Shown one piece after another: positions 6,911-13,421 of a DNA stretch of 14,357 nucleotides; position 1 is the stretch's first letter; every line of letters starts with the position of its first letter. This DNA comes from an uncultured Clostridia bacterium (GTDB lineage Bacteria; Bacillota; Clostridia; Christensenellales; Borkfalkiaceae), in the NCBI GenBank assembly GCA_947630775.1, contig CANRIY010000031.1, forward strand, positions 1 to 14,357. Direction: 5' to 3'. A model generated the notes under the pieces. That model did no database searches. It saw only the letters and a program-made list of their open reading frames with translations, and was not told the origin of the DNA. The position numbers and the translations under genes are program-made.

Positions 6911-7000
6911 GCATCCCTCGCGCCGAAAGAAGTATTTTCATACATTTCACAGGAAATTTTTGTGCGCCCCTCCGCTCTGCACGGATCTTATCCGACGTAA

Positions 7001-7027
7001 ATAAATCAAAAAAAGAAGCATACAATA
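7001..7027 (+). promoter_or_regulatory. Possible sigma-E-like promoter before the ytxC-like gene
   Basis: CATACAATA (7019-7027) matches the CATANNNTA -10 element of Bacillus mother-cell sigma factors. ATAAA (7001-7005), 13 nt upstream, resembles the sigma-E -35 element ATATT. No sigma-A -35 sits at the right distance. Transcription would begin at about 7033, at the proposed GTG, implying a leaderless message; that makes the call uncertain. Confidence 0.3.
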
Positions 7028-7032
7028 ATGTC

Positions 7033-7725
7033 GTGGAAGAAATCACCGTATCCGACCAGAGCGGAAACAGCCTCTATATCACATATTTATACAACGCTCT
7101 CGCGGGTGCGCTCTCAAGGAGCGGCGGCGCGGAGGAGTTCCTCTCCACGAATGAAAGGACGGCGCTCCGCATCCATATCAGGGAAGGGGGTGCGGAGATC
7201 CGTGAACTTTTGCGCGAAAGGCTCGTCGAGATCGTCGGGATCGGCTACAAATTCCGTTATTTACAGGAAAAATTGCGGGTCGCACTCTCCCAAAGGGACA
7301 AAAAACTGCTCTGCGCGGCCCTGATCGCGGCGGATTTCGAGGGGGATAAGGGCTACATCGCGCGGAAGATCGGCGACGGAACGCAGTATCATATCGACGG
7401 TCTCGTCGCCTTCCGCCTCGGGCCGCTCAAAGAAAAGTGGCAGCACATCGTGGAATACGTCCCCGAAGGCTTCGGCGCGTCCGATCTCAAAGAATTTTGC
7501 GATTTTTTGGTGGCGGAAAGCAAAAACAAGATCTATCTCAAGGGAAATACAGTGTTCGGCGAGAATTTCCGCCCCCTGAAGCGGAGCCTTTTACTCGGGG
7601 AAGAGGACGCCGAAGCGGAGATCCTGCTCTCCGACGCGGGATTCGTCTACTGCCTCGGCGACGTGGGCGACGAACTGAGTGATTTTTTACAAAAATTTTA
7701 TGCGGAGCGGGCGATATTTTCTTGA
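7033..7725 (+). CDS. ytxC: YtxC-like protein (putative sporulation protein)
   Basis: In Bacillus, ytxC lies directly before thrS, exactly as here. The central and C-terminal part (HIDGLVAFRLGPLKEKWQHI, then a 'PEGF...LKEFCDFLVAE' helix region) looks like the YtxC family, whose role is unknown beyond a predicted link to sporulation. Identification rests on my memory of the family plus gene order. The start is uncertain. The frame is open from 6895, with ATG at 6895 and 6904 (the latter with AAAGGTGG 5 nt upstream), but those overlap the leuS promoter and the extra 43 residues have AT-rich, non-coding-looking codons. GTG at 7033 gives 230 residues, without a clear ribosome binding site. There is no later ATG in the frame. 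The stop codon overlaps the -35 box of the thrS promoter. No signal peptide or membrane segment is seen. Confidence 0.65.
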   Translation: MEEITVSDQSGNSLYITYLYNALAGALSRSGGAEEFLSTNERTALRIHIREGGAEIRELLRERLVEIVGIGYKFRYLQEKLRVALSQRDKKLLCAALIAADFEGDKGYIARKIGDGTQYHIDGLVAFRLGPLKEKWQHIVEYVPEGFGASDLKEFCDFLVAESKNKIYLKGNTVFGENFRPLKRSLLLGEEDAEAEILLSDAGFVYCLGDVGDELSDFLQKFYAERAIFS

Positions 7726-7750
7726 CAAACGCCGTAAAACGCTCTACAAT
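7722..7750 (+). promoter_or_regulatory. Sigma-A promoter of thrS
   Basis: TTGACA (7722-7727), 17-bp spacer, TACAAT (7745-7750): near-consensus. The -35 box overlaps the stop codon of the ytxC-like gene (7723-7725). Transcription should start near 7757, just before the T-box leader. Confidence 0.92.
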
Positions 7751-7756
7751 AGAACT

Positions 7757-7974
7757 TACTTAAAGACAAGTAGCGTCCGAGAGTTTTTCCCAGAGAGCGG
7801 ATCCAAGGCTGGAAGGTCCGCAGAAAGCTCGGAACCGTGAAACCGCTTTATTGGATACAATTCGATACGAGAGCGGTCTTCGGAAGAAGGCAATTAAGGT
7901 GGAACCGCGCAAAGGAATTTGCGTCCTTAAAATGAACCCGAAAGGGCAGTTTTAAGGACGATTTTTTATTTTTT
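7757..7974 (+). ncRNA. T-box riboswitch controlling thrS (threonine)
   Basis: The leader senses uncharged tRNA-Thr. The T-box sequence AAGGTGGAACCGCG is at 7896-7909. Stem I can be traced: TAAAG (7761-7765) with CTTTA (7846-7850), AGTA (7769-7772) on the 5' side of the specifier loop, TCCGAG (7776-7781) with CTCGGA (7828-7833), the AGAGAG bulge (7792-7797), and a distal stem CGGATCC/GGTCCG with a GCTGGAA loop. The specifier is most likely ACC (Thr) at 7842-7844 in GAAACCG; ACC at 7834-7836 is an alternative, also threonine. The antiterminator pairs TTAAGG (7894-7899) with CCTTAA (7925-7930). The competing terminator is listed separately. Confidence 0.95.
7922..7974 (+). terminator. T-box terminator of thrS leader
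   Basis: An 11-bp perfect stem CGTCCTTAAAA/TTTTAAGGACG (7922-7932 with 7950-7960), an inner CCC-GAAA-GGG hairpin and a T-rich tail (7962-7974). Its 5' arm shares CCTTAA with the antiterminator, so the two folds exclude each other. Confidence 0.95.
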
Positions 7975-7986
7975 CGCTGTGTGCGA

Positions 7987-8006
7987 AGTACTATGTCAGA
8001 CATAAT
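7987..8006. repeat. Copy B of the repeated palindromic 20-nt motif, next to the thrS ribosome binding site
   Basis: AGTACTATGTCAGACATAAT differs from copy A (4341-4360) by one base. The palindrome around A7998 is perfect for 6 bp each side (TATGTC-A-GACATA). It ends directly against GGAGG (8007-8011), after the T-box terminator, so a bound protein could block thrS elongation or, in RNA, affect ribosome access. Confidence 0.7.
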
Positions 8007-8018
8007 GGAGGTAGAAAC

Positions 8019-9977
8019 ATGAAAATTTCACTCAAAAACGGGGATCTTCTCGAGGTGGCGGAGGGCGCTTCCTGTGCAGATGCCGCGCTTGCGATCTCGG
8101 AAGGGCTTGCGAGGAACGCCGTGGCGGCGAAGGTCAACGGGGAACTTGTCGATCTCTCGCATCCGCTTTCGGAAGGGGACAGCCTCGAGATCGTCACGCT
8201 CAAAGACGAGGACGGGCTCAAAGTTTACCGTCACACCTGCGCCCATGTGCTTGCGCAGGCGCTCAAAACCGTCTATCCCACCTGCAAACTTGCGATCGGC
8301 CCCGTGATCGAAAACGGCTTTTATTACGACGTTGATTTCAAAACGCCCATCACAATGGAGGATTTCTCCAAAATCGAGGCGGAGATGAAGGCGATCATCA
8401 AGAGCAATCTTCCAATCAAGCGGTTCACGCTTCCAAGGGACGAGGCGATCGCCCTCATGGAAAATTTCAGCGAGGATTATAAGGTCGAACTCATCAAAGA
8501 TCTTCCCGCGGACGCGGAGATCTCCTTCTACAAGCAGGGTGCCTTTACCGATCTTTGCAAGGGACCGCACCTTCCTTCGACGGGGAAGATCAAGGCGTTC
8601 AAGCTCGTCTCCATCGCGGGCGCGTATTGGAGAGGGGATTCGAACAAGAAGATGCTCACCCGTATCTACGGCACGGCGTTTGCCAAAAAGGATGAGGTGG
8701 ACGCCTATATCGCCCGTCTCGAAGAGGCGAAAAAGCGCGACCATAATAAACTCGGGCGCGACCTCGGGATCTTTATGACGAGCGACGTCATCGGGCAAGG
8801 CCTTCCCATTCTCATGCCGAAGGGCGCGAAGATCCTTCAGATCCTCACCCGTTTTGTCGAGGATGAAGAGGCGAAGCGCGGCTTCATGATCACAAAGACC
8901 CCCAACATGGCGAAATCCGACCTTTACAAGATCTCCGGGCACTGGGCGCATTACCGCGACAAGATGTTTGTGCTCGGCGAGATCGACGAAAAGGGCGAGG
9001 CGAAGAATAAGGACGAAGAGATCGTGGCGCTCCGTCCCATGACCTGCCCCTTCCAGTATCAGATCTATAAAAACGGCTTGAAGTCCTACCGCGACCTTCC
9101 CTGCCGCTATTCGGAGACGGCGACGGAGTTCCGCAAAGAGGCTTCGGGCGAGATGCACGGGCTCATCCGCATCCGCCAGTTTACCCTGTCCGACGGGCAC
9201 ATCATCTGCACCAAGGAACAGGTGGAAGGGGAGTTCAAACGTTGCCTCGACCTTTCCTATTATATCCTCGACTGCCTCGGAATGCGGCAGGACGTCACTT
9301 TCCGCTTCTCCAAGCGCGGGAAATCCAAGTCCGATAAATATATCGACGACGACGAGGCGTGGAATGCGACGGAAGCCATGATGAAGAACATCCTCGACGA
9401 TCTCAAGCTCGATTATGTGGAAGCGGACGACGAAGCCGCCTTCTACGGCCCCAAGCTCGACGTCCAGACGAAGAACGTCTACGGGAAAGAGGATACGCTC
9501 ATCACCATCCAGATCGACTTTGCCGCGGGGCACAGCTTCGGTATGGAGTATGTGGACGCAGACGGCGTCCGCCGTACGCCTTACGTCATCCACCGCAGCT
9601 CGATCGGCTGTTACGAGAGGACGCTCGCCATGCTCATCGAAAAGTACGCGGGCGCGTTCCCGCTTTGGTTTGCGCCCGAGCAGGTCAAAGTCCTTCCCGT
9701 CACGGACAGAGCGGCGGATTACGCACAAGAGCTCGTCGAAGAGCTCAACGGGGTGGGGATCCGCGCCTCCGCCGACTACCGCAACGAGAAGATCGGCAGA
9801 AAGATCTTCGACGCCGAGCAGGAAAAAGTTCCCTATAAGCTCGTCGTCGGCGACAAAGAGGTGGAGGACGGCAGCGTCTCCGTCCGCAAGCGCGGCGCAG
9901 GCGATATCGGCTCCATGACAAAGGACGACTTCATCGCCCTCGTCGTCGAAGAGGACGAAAAGAAAGTGATCTTCTGA
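8019..9977 (+). CDS. thrS: Threonyl-tRNA synthetase
   Basis: Charges tRNA-Thr; a class II synthetase. The 652 residues hold an N-terminal TGS domain (1-62), the editing domain that removes serine from mischarged tRNA with H72xxxH76 (HTCAH) and C180/H184 (CKGPH), the catalytic core with zinc ligands C343 (MTCPF), H394 (SDGHIIC) and H525 (PYVIHRSS), motif 2 around R372 (FRKEASGEMHGL), and an anticodon-binding domain from about 555. The core (GIFMTSDVIGQGLPILMPKG) is of the subtype I associate with gut Clostridia rather than the E. coli-like form. Start: ATG with GGAGG 7 nt upstream. Expression is controlled by the T-box leader. The next gene overlaps its stop by 1 nt. Confidence 0.98.
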   Translation: MKISLKNGDLLEVAEGASCADAALAISEGLARNAVAAKVNGELVDLSHPLSEGDSLEIVTLKDEDGLKVYRHTCAHVLAQALKTVYPTCKLAIGPVIENGFYYDVDFKTPITMEDFSKIEAEMKAIIKSNLPIKRFTLPRDEAIALMENFSEDYKVELIKDLPADAEISFYKQGAFTDLCKGPHLPSTGKIKAFKLVSIAGAYWRGDSNKKMLTRIYGTAFAKKDEVDAYIARLEEAKKRDHNKLGRDLGIFMTSDVIGQGLPILMPKGAKILQILTRFVEDEEAKRGFMITKTPNMAKSDLYKISGHWAHYRDKMFVLGEIDEKGEAKNKDEEIVALRPMTCPFQYQIYKNGLKSYRDLPCRYSETATEFRKEASGEMHGLIRIRQFTLSDGHIICTKEQVEGEFKRCLDLSYYILDCLGMRQDVTFRFSKRGKSKSDKYIDDDEAWNATEAMMKNILDDLKLDYVEADDEAAFYGPKLDVQTKNVYGKEDTLITIQIDFAAGHSFGMEYVDADGVRRTPYVIHRSSIGCYERTLAMLIEKYAGAFPLWFAPEQVKVLPVTDRAADYAQELVEELNGVGIRASADYRNEKIGRKIFDAEQEKVPYKLVVGDKEVEDGSVSVRKRGAGDIGSMTKDDFIALVVEEDEKKVIF

Positions 9978-10456
9978 TGCTTACGTTCGGTGCGATCCTC
10001 GAAAGGGGAGAAAGGTTCTACACGGATCTGTCCCGCGTCTTTCGCGGGATCGGCGGCTTTCCCGCGGGCTACCATTGGCTGATCACGGATATGGATTTGA
10101 ATATGGACATTCCGAGCCTTGAGCGCGATTATCTTTGGTGGTCAAGCGAGGAATTAGCAAGGTTTCAAAAACAGTACGACCCGCAATGGATCTGGGGCTT
10201 GATCTGCGGGTTTCCTCCGGGCGTTACGCTTGAGGAAGTGCTGCGTTTCCCTTTGCCGAGATGTGCGGAAGAGGGGGATGCGGAGATGTATTTCAACAAC
10301 CCGATCTCCATGCAGCACCCGCTGTCCGAAATTGAGATCTATGCCTACGATAGCTCCGCCGTCTACCTTTTGAGCCATAGGAAGGAGATCACTAAGCGGT
10401 TCAGAGAGGCCTTTCCTCTCTCCGAGGATCTTGAAGCGTGGAATGCAAAGTTCTGA
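9977..10456 (+). CDS. Conserved-looking protein of unknown function behind thrS
   Basis: This 159-residue protein overlaps the thrS stop (TGATG) and so is probably co-transcribed under the same T-box. It is soluble-looking: no signal peptide or membrane segment, rich in aromatic residues, with three Trp-containing patches (YHWLITDMDLN at 32-42, YLWWSSEEL, QWIWGLICGF) and an acidic C-terminal part around FPLSEDLEAWN. I do not recognise a named family. The pattern reminds me of small uncharacterised Clostridial proteins, but I cannot name a domain. Codon use differs from the flanking genes (more TTG, TTA, AGG and other AT-ending or rarer codons), hinting at a more recent arrival. The ribosome binding site is weak (AAAGTGA in the end of thrS), consistent with translational coupling. 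Confidence 0.7.
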   Translation: MLTFGAILERGERFYTDLSRVFRGIGGFPAGYHWLITDMDLNMDIPSLERDYLWWSSEELARFQKQYDPQWIWGLICGFPPGVTLEEVLRFPLPRCAEEGDAEMYFNNPISMQHPLSEIEIYAYDSSAVYLLSHRKEITKRFREAFPLSEDLEAWNAKF

Positions 10457-10526
10457 ATGTCCGTCGCCCGTTTGGCGGCACTCGGGGATTTGCGGCAAAA
10501 AATCATAAAAAAGCGGGCAAAAACAG

Positions 10527-10555
10527 TTGACAAAAGGGTTTTTGTGTGATAAAGT
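10527..10555 (+). promoter_or_regulatory. Sigma-A promoter of infC-rpmI-rplT
   Basis: TTGACA (10527-10532), 17-bp spacer, TAAAGT (10550-10555) with an upstream TG (extended -10). The start point should be near 10562. The stretch 10457-10526 before it shows a short GTCGCC/GGCGGC hairpin without a T-tract and nothing else recognisable. Confidence 0.85.
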
Positions 10556-10561
10556 AATCCA

Positions 10562-10694
10562 GTCAAGCAGAGGTAAACCCTTCTCTCCGCGATCGCGATC
10601 GTGATGCGGGTCAATGAATTTTCCGCGAATGTCACGGTTTTTCCGTGCGCAACAAAGTTCAACGGGTTTGCTTATGCAAACCCGTTTATTTTTT
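10562..10694 (+). promoter_or_regulatory. infC operon leader with attenuator (L20-leader type)
   Basis: The leader ends in a strong terminator: AACGGGTTTGC (10661-10671) pairs with GCAAACCCGTT (10676-10686), TTAT loop, then TATTTTTT. An upstream segment GTAAACCC (10573-10580) can pair with GGGTTTGC (10664-10671) inside the terminator arm, forming an antiterminator. In Bacillus subtilis the equivalent leader binds ribosomal protein L20, which favours termination; rplT (L20) is the third gene here, so the same feedback is expected. The exact L20-binding fold was not derived. The leader also contains the palindrome CGATCGCGATCG. Confidence 0.8.
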
Positions 10695-10703
10695 GAGAGG
10701 ATC

Positions 10704-11222
10704 ATGGCAGTTAAAAATCAAAATCAGTTGAATGGGGAGATCCGCGACCGCGAGGTGAGGCTCATCTCGCAGGACGGAGAAATGCTCGGCGTCATGCCGT
10801 CGCGGGAGGCGCTCCGCCTTGCGGAAGACGCGGGGCTCGATCTTGTGAAGATCTCGCCGAACGCCGTTCCGCCCGTGTGCAAGATCATGGACTATGGCAA
10901 GTTCAAGTTCGAGCAGGCGAAAAAAGAGAAAGAGAACAGGCGCAACCAGAAGATCGTCGAGCTCAAAGAGGTCCAGCTTTCCATGACCATCGACGTGGGG
11001 GACCTCAACGTCAAGGCAAGGCAGGCGCAGAAGTTCCTCGAACAGGGCAATAAGGTGAAGGTCACGATCCGCCTTCGCGGCAGGCAGATGGCGCACGCCA
11101 ACCTCGGGAAGGATGTGATCATGAACTTCTACGAGGGGCTCAAAGAGTACGCCGTCATCGAAAAGCCGCTCAATATGGAGGGGAGGAATCTGATTCTGAT
11201 CCTCGCCCCCGCCAAAAAGTAA
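10704..11222 (+). CDS. infC: Translation initiation factor IF-3
   Basis: IF3 binds the 30S subunit, keeps it apart from 50S and checks the start codon and initiator tRNA. The 172-residue form starting MAVKNQNQLNGEIRDREVRL has the N-domain, the lysine/glutamate-rich linker helix (YGKFKFEQAKKEKENRRNQK) and the C-domain ending LILILAPAKK. ATG at 10704 is chosen because GAGAGG lies just upstream and because the frame further up runs through the attenuator hairpin. First gene of the classic infC-rpmI-rplT operon. Confidence 0.97.
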   Translation: MAVKNQNQLNGEIRDREVRLISQDGEMLGVMPSREALRLAEDAGLDLVKISPNAVPPVCKIMDYGKFKFEQAKKEKENRRNQKIVELKEVQLSMTIDVGDLNVKARQAQKFLEQGNKVKVTIRLRGRQMAHANLGKDVIMNFYEGLKEYAVIEKPLNMEGRNLILILAPAKK

Positions 11223-11282
11223 GATCAAAGCGGGAAGTTATTTCGCGAAAAGAAAATTTTGAATCAATTGGAGGAAACAGAT

Positions 11283-11483
11283 ATGCCGAAACAGAAATCG
11301 CACTCGAGTTCCAAAAAGCGCTTCTGGCTCACGGGATCCGGCAAGGTGAACAGAGCCCACGGCGGAAAGAACCACAAGGCAGAAACCAAGAACAGAAAGA
11401 GAAAGAGAAATCTGCGCCAGTCCGCGCTCGTCTCCGAGACGCAGGAAAAGACCGTCAAGCGCATGATTCCTTATAAGGATTAA
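11283..11483 (+). CDS. rpmI: 50S ribosomal protein L35
   Basis: The 66-residue basic protein MPKQKSHSSSKKRFWLTGSG... is a standard bacterial L35, ending MIPYKD. It sits in the large ribosomal subunit. The ATG at 11283 has GGAGG 8 nt upstream; an earlier in-frame ATG at 11259 lies before that site and would add eight atypical residues. Between infC and rplT, as expected. Confidence 0.97.
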   Translation: MPKQKSHSSSKKRFWLTGSGKVNRAHGGKNHKAETKNRKRKRNLRQSALVSETQEKTVKRMIPYKD

Positions 11484-11498
11484 CGGAGGGCATCGGAT

Positions 11499-11849
11499 AT
11501 GAGAATTAAAAGAGGCGTGAACGCCGTTAAAAAGCGCAGAAAGATCTTTAAGCTCGCAAAGGGCTATTTCGGCTATAAGAGCAAGAACTATCGTATCGCC
11601 CGTCAGGCTGTGATGAAGTCTCTTCAATACGCCTACGTCGGCAGAAAACTGAGAAAGCGCGACATGAGAAGCCTTTGGATCGCCCGTATCAACGCAGGCG
11701 CAAGGCTCAACGGGCTCTCTTATTCCAAGCTGATGCACGGGCTCAAGGTCGCAGGGATCGACCTCAACCGTAAGATCCTCGCCGATCTCGCCGTCAACGA
11801 CGCAGCCGCGTTTGCGGACATCTGCGGCAAGGCGAAAGCCGCCCTTTAA
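11499..11849 (+). CDS. rplT: 50S ribosomal protein L20
   Basis: The 116-residue protein MRIKRGVNAVKKRRKIFKLA... is a full-length L20, with the long basic N-terminal helix that binds 23S rRNA early in assembly and a globular C-domain. In Bacilli the C-domain also binds the operon leader to repress expression, which fits the attenuator at 10562-10694. GGAGG at 11485-11489 lies 9 nt upstream. An intrinsic terminator follows the stop by 7 nt. Confidence 0.98.
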   Translation: MRIKRGVNAVKKRRKIFKLAKGYFGYKSKNYRIARQAVMKSLQYAYVGRKLRKRDMRSLWIARINAGARLNGLSYSKLMHGLKVAGIDLNRKILADLAVNDAAAFADICGKAKAAL

Positions 11850-11856
11850 CCAAACG

Positions 11857-11882
11857 AAAGCCTTTCCGAGAAAGGCTTTTTT
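11857..11882 (+). terminator. Intrinsic terminator after rplT
   Basis: A 9-bp stem AAAGCCTTT/AAAGGCTTT (11857-11865 with 11871-11879), 5-nt loop, T6 (11877-11882). The tract ends 3 nt before the start codon of the methyltransferase gene. Confidence 0.88.
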
Positions 11883-11885
11883 GTC

Positions 11886-12635
11886 ATGAACGTCATCACA
11901 TCCAAACAAAATCCCGCGGTAAAGGAGCTTGCTTCCCTCAAAGAGAAGAAGGGGAGAAGGGAGCGGGGGACGTTTCTTGTCGAGGGCAGAAAAATGGTCG
12001 CCGAGTGCGCCGCGTGCGGCATGGAGATCGTTCGGATCGCCCTGCTCGGCGCGCTGAGCGAAAAGCTCGCATGGGCAGAGGCGCTTGCGCCCGAAACGAT
12101 CCTTCTCGGCGAAGACGCCTTCAGGGCGATCTGCGACGAAAAGACCCCGCAGGGCATCGCCGCAGAGGTGAAAATCCCAATTTTTGCCTTGGAGCCGCCC
12201 CGAAAAAGCTGTCTTTTTCTGGACGGCGTCGCCGACCCGTCAAACGTCGGGGCGATCCTCCGCACGGCCGCCGCGGCGGGATATGATGAGATCTATCTTG
12301 CCGACTGCGCCGACCCGTACTCGCCCAAGTGCGTGCGCTCATCGATGTCGGGCGTGTTCTACGGGAAGCTCATGCGCGGCGGGCGCGAGGAAATTCTGCG
12401 CGTCCTCGGAAATATCCCCATGATCGCGGCGGATATGGACGGCGAAGATGTGTTTTCTTTCAATTCGCCCGAAAAATTCTGTCTTTGCATCGGGAACGAG
12501 GGCAACGGCCTCTCGGACGCGGTGCGCGGGCGGGCGGACTATACGGTCGCCATTCCGATGGAGGGGCGCGTCGAAAGCCTCAACGCCGCCGTCTCGGCGG
12601 GAATTTTGATGTATCAATTCAAGAAAGGAGTATAA
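11886..12635 (+). CDS. SpoU/TrmH-family RNA 2'-O-methyltransferase
   Basis: Transfers a methyl group from S-adenosylmethionine to a ribose 2'-OH of rRNA or tRNA. The 249-residue protein has an N-terminal substrate-binding domain (TFLVEGRKMV at 29-38) and the knotted SPOUT catalytic domain with the three SpoU motifs: DPSNVGAILRT (117-127), IGNEGNGLS (202-210) and ESLNAAVSAGI (230-240). The position after rplT matches ysgA of Bacillus, an uncharacterised member; the target nucleotide cannot be told. The start at 11886 gives the family N-terminus (MNVITSKQNPAVKELASLKE), but the region before it is the rplT terminator; the only ribosome-binding-like sequence, GAAAGG, is in the terminator's 3' arm. 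yebC follows 3 nt after the stop. Confidence 0.92.
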   Translation: MNVITSKQNPAVKELASLKEKKGRRERGTFLVEGRKMVAECAACGMEIVRIALLGALSEKLAWAEALAPETILLGEDAFRAICDEKTPQGIAAEVKIPIFALEPPRKSCLFLDGVADPSNVGAILRTAAAAGYDEIYLADCADPYSPKCVRSSMSGVFYGKLMRGGREEILRVLGNIPMIAADMDGEDVFSFNSPEKFCLCIGNEGNGLSDAVRGRADYTVAIPMEGRVESLNAAVSAGILMYQFKKGV

Positions 12636-12638
12636 TTT

Positions 12639-13373
12639 ATGTCAGGTCACAGCAAATGGCACAATATACAGGCAAAAAAGGGCAAGGCGGACGCGGCGAG
12701 AGGGAAACTTTTCACCAAGATCGGCAGGGAGCTCGCCGTTGCGGCGAAGGGAAATCCCAATCCCGCGACCAACTCCAAACTCGCGGACGTCATCGCCAAG
12801 GCGAAGGCGAACAACATGCCCAACGACAATATCGAACGTTCCATCAAGCGGGCGGCGGGCGAGCTCGGAGATAAGGAATATAAGGAACTCACCTACGAGG
12901 GCTACGGTGCAGGCGGCGCCGCCGTCATCGTGACGACGCTCACCGATAACAACAACCGTACGGCGAGCGACGTGCGCTCCATCATGTCGAAGTGCGGCGG
13001 CTCGCTCGGGACGACGGGAAGCGTCTCTTACATGTTCGAGACGAAGGGCCTCATCGTCGTGGAAAAGACGCTCTCCGAGGACGAGATCATGGATATGGCA
13101 CTCGAGGGCGGCGCGGACGACGTCGTCACGCAAGAGGACGTCTACGAGATCTACACCTCTCCCGCGGACTTCTCCGCCGTGAGAAAATTCCTCGAAGAGA
13201 AGGGGCTTGAATTCCTTCAGGCGGAGATCACCATGATCCCGCAGAACAAGATCGTTCTCGAGGGCGAAAAGCTCGATCTCTTCAAAAAGATGCTCGAGAA
13301 ACTCGAGGAAAACGACGACGTTCAGGACGTCTACCACAATGTAGACCTTCCCGAGGACGAGGAAGAGGAATAA
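12639..13373 (+). CDS. yebC: YebC/PmpR-family protein
   Basis: The 244-residue protein opens with the family signature MSGHSKWHNIQ, then KADAARGKLFTKIGREL, and contains the conserved NNMPNDNIERSIKRA and YEGYGAGGAA segments. The family was long annotated as transcriptional regulators; recent work on bacterial YebC and mitochondrial TACO1 points to a translation role at stalling (proline-rich) sequences, which would suit this neighbourhood. The acidic C-terminus (LPEDEEEE) is typical of these proteins. AAAGGAG at 12624-12630 overlaps the end of the methyltransferase gene, so the two are likely one transcript. A terminator follows. Confidence 0.96.
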   Translation: MSGHSKWHNIQAKKGKADAARGKLFTKIGRELAVAAKGNPNPATNSKLADVIAKAKANNMPNDNIERSIKRAAGELGDKEYKELTYEGYGAGGAAVIVTTLTDNNNRTASDVRSIMSKCGGSLGTTGSVSYMFETKGLIVVEKTLSEDEIMDMALEGGADDVVTQEDVYEIYTSPADFSAVRKFLEEKGLEFLQAEITMIPQNKIVLEGEKLDLFKKMLEKLEENDDVQDVYHNVDLPEDEEEE

Positions 13374-13390
13374 AAGAGCAAAAAAAAGGA

Positions 13391-13416
13391 ACGCACGGCG
13401 GGCGCCGTGCGTTTTT
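13391..13416. terminator. Bidirectional terminator between yebC and the Nudix gene
   Basis: A 9-bp stem ACGCACGGC/GCCGTGCGT (13391-13399 with 13404-13412), GGGC loop. The plus side is followed by T5 (13412-13416), serving yebC. The minus side is followed by TTCCTTTTTTTGC, serving the Nudix gene, which ends at 13422. Confidence 0.9.
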
Positions 13417-13421
13417 GCATG

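Noticed and set aside
5258..7000. Long open frame (580 codons) antisense to leuS
   Set aside because: LeuRS on the other strand is complete with all motifs; this frame shows no recognisable family and is a codon-bias shadow.
8028..9728. Long open frame (566 codons) antisense to thrS
   Set aside because: ThrRS is unmistakable on the plus strand; the antisense product has shadow-type composition.
10590..10605. CGATCGCGATCG palindrome in the infC leader as an operator
   Set aside because: It lies within transcribed leader likely to be part of a stem, and repeats of CGATCG are expected in this composition.
10614..10703. Upstream in-frame start for infC adding 30 residues
   Set aside because: The extension is encoded by the attenuator hairpin and does not resemble IF3; ATG at 10704 has a ribosome binding site.
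11259..11282. Earlier ATG for rpmI
   Set aside because: It precedes the GGAGG used by the ATG at 11283, and the extra residues are not part of L35.
12639..12653. ATGTCAGGTCACAG at the yebC start looked like a third copy of the palindromic motif
   Set aside because: It is the coding sequence for the conserved MSGHS start of YebC and is not palindromic.
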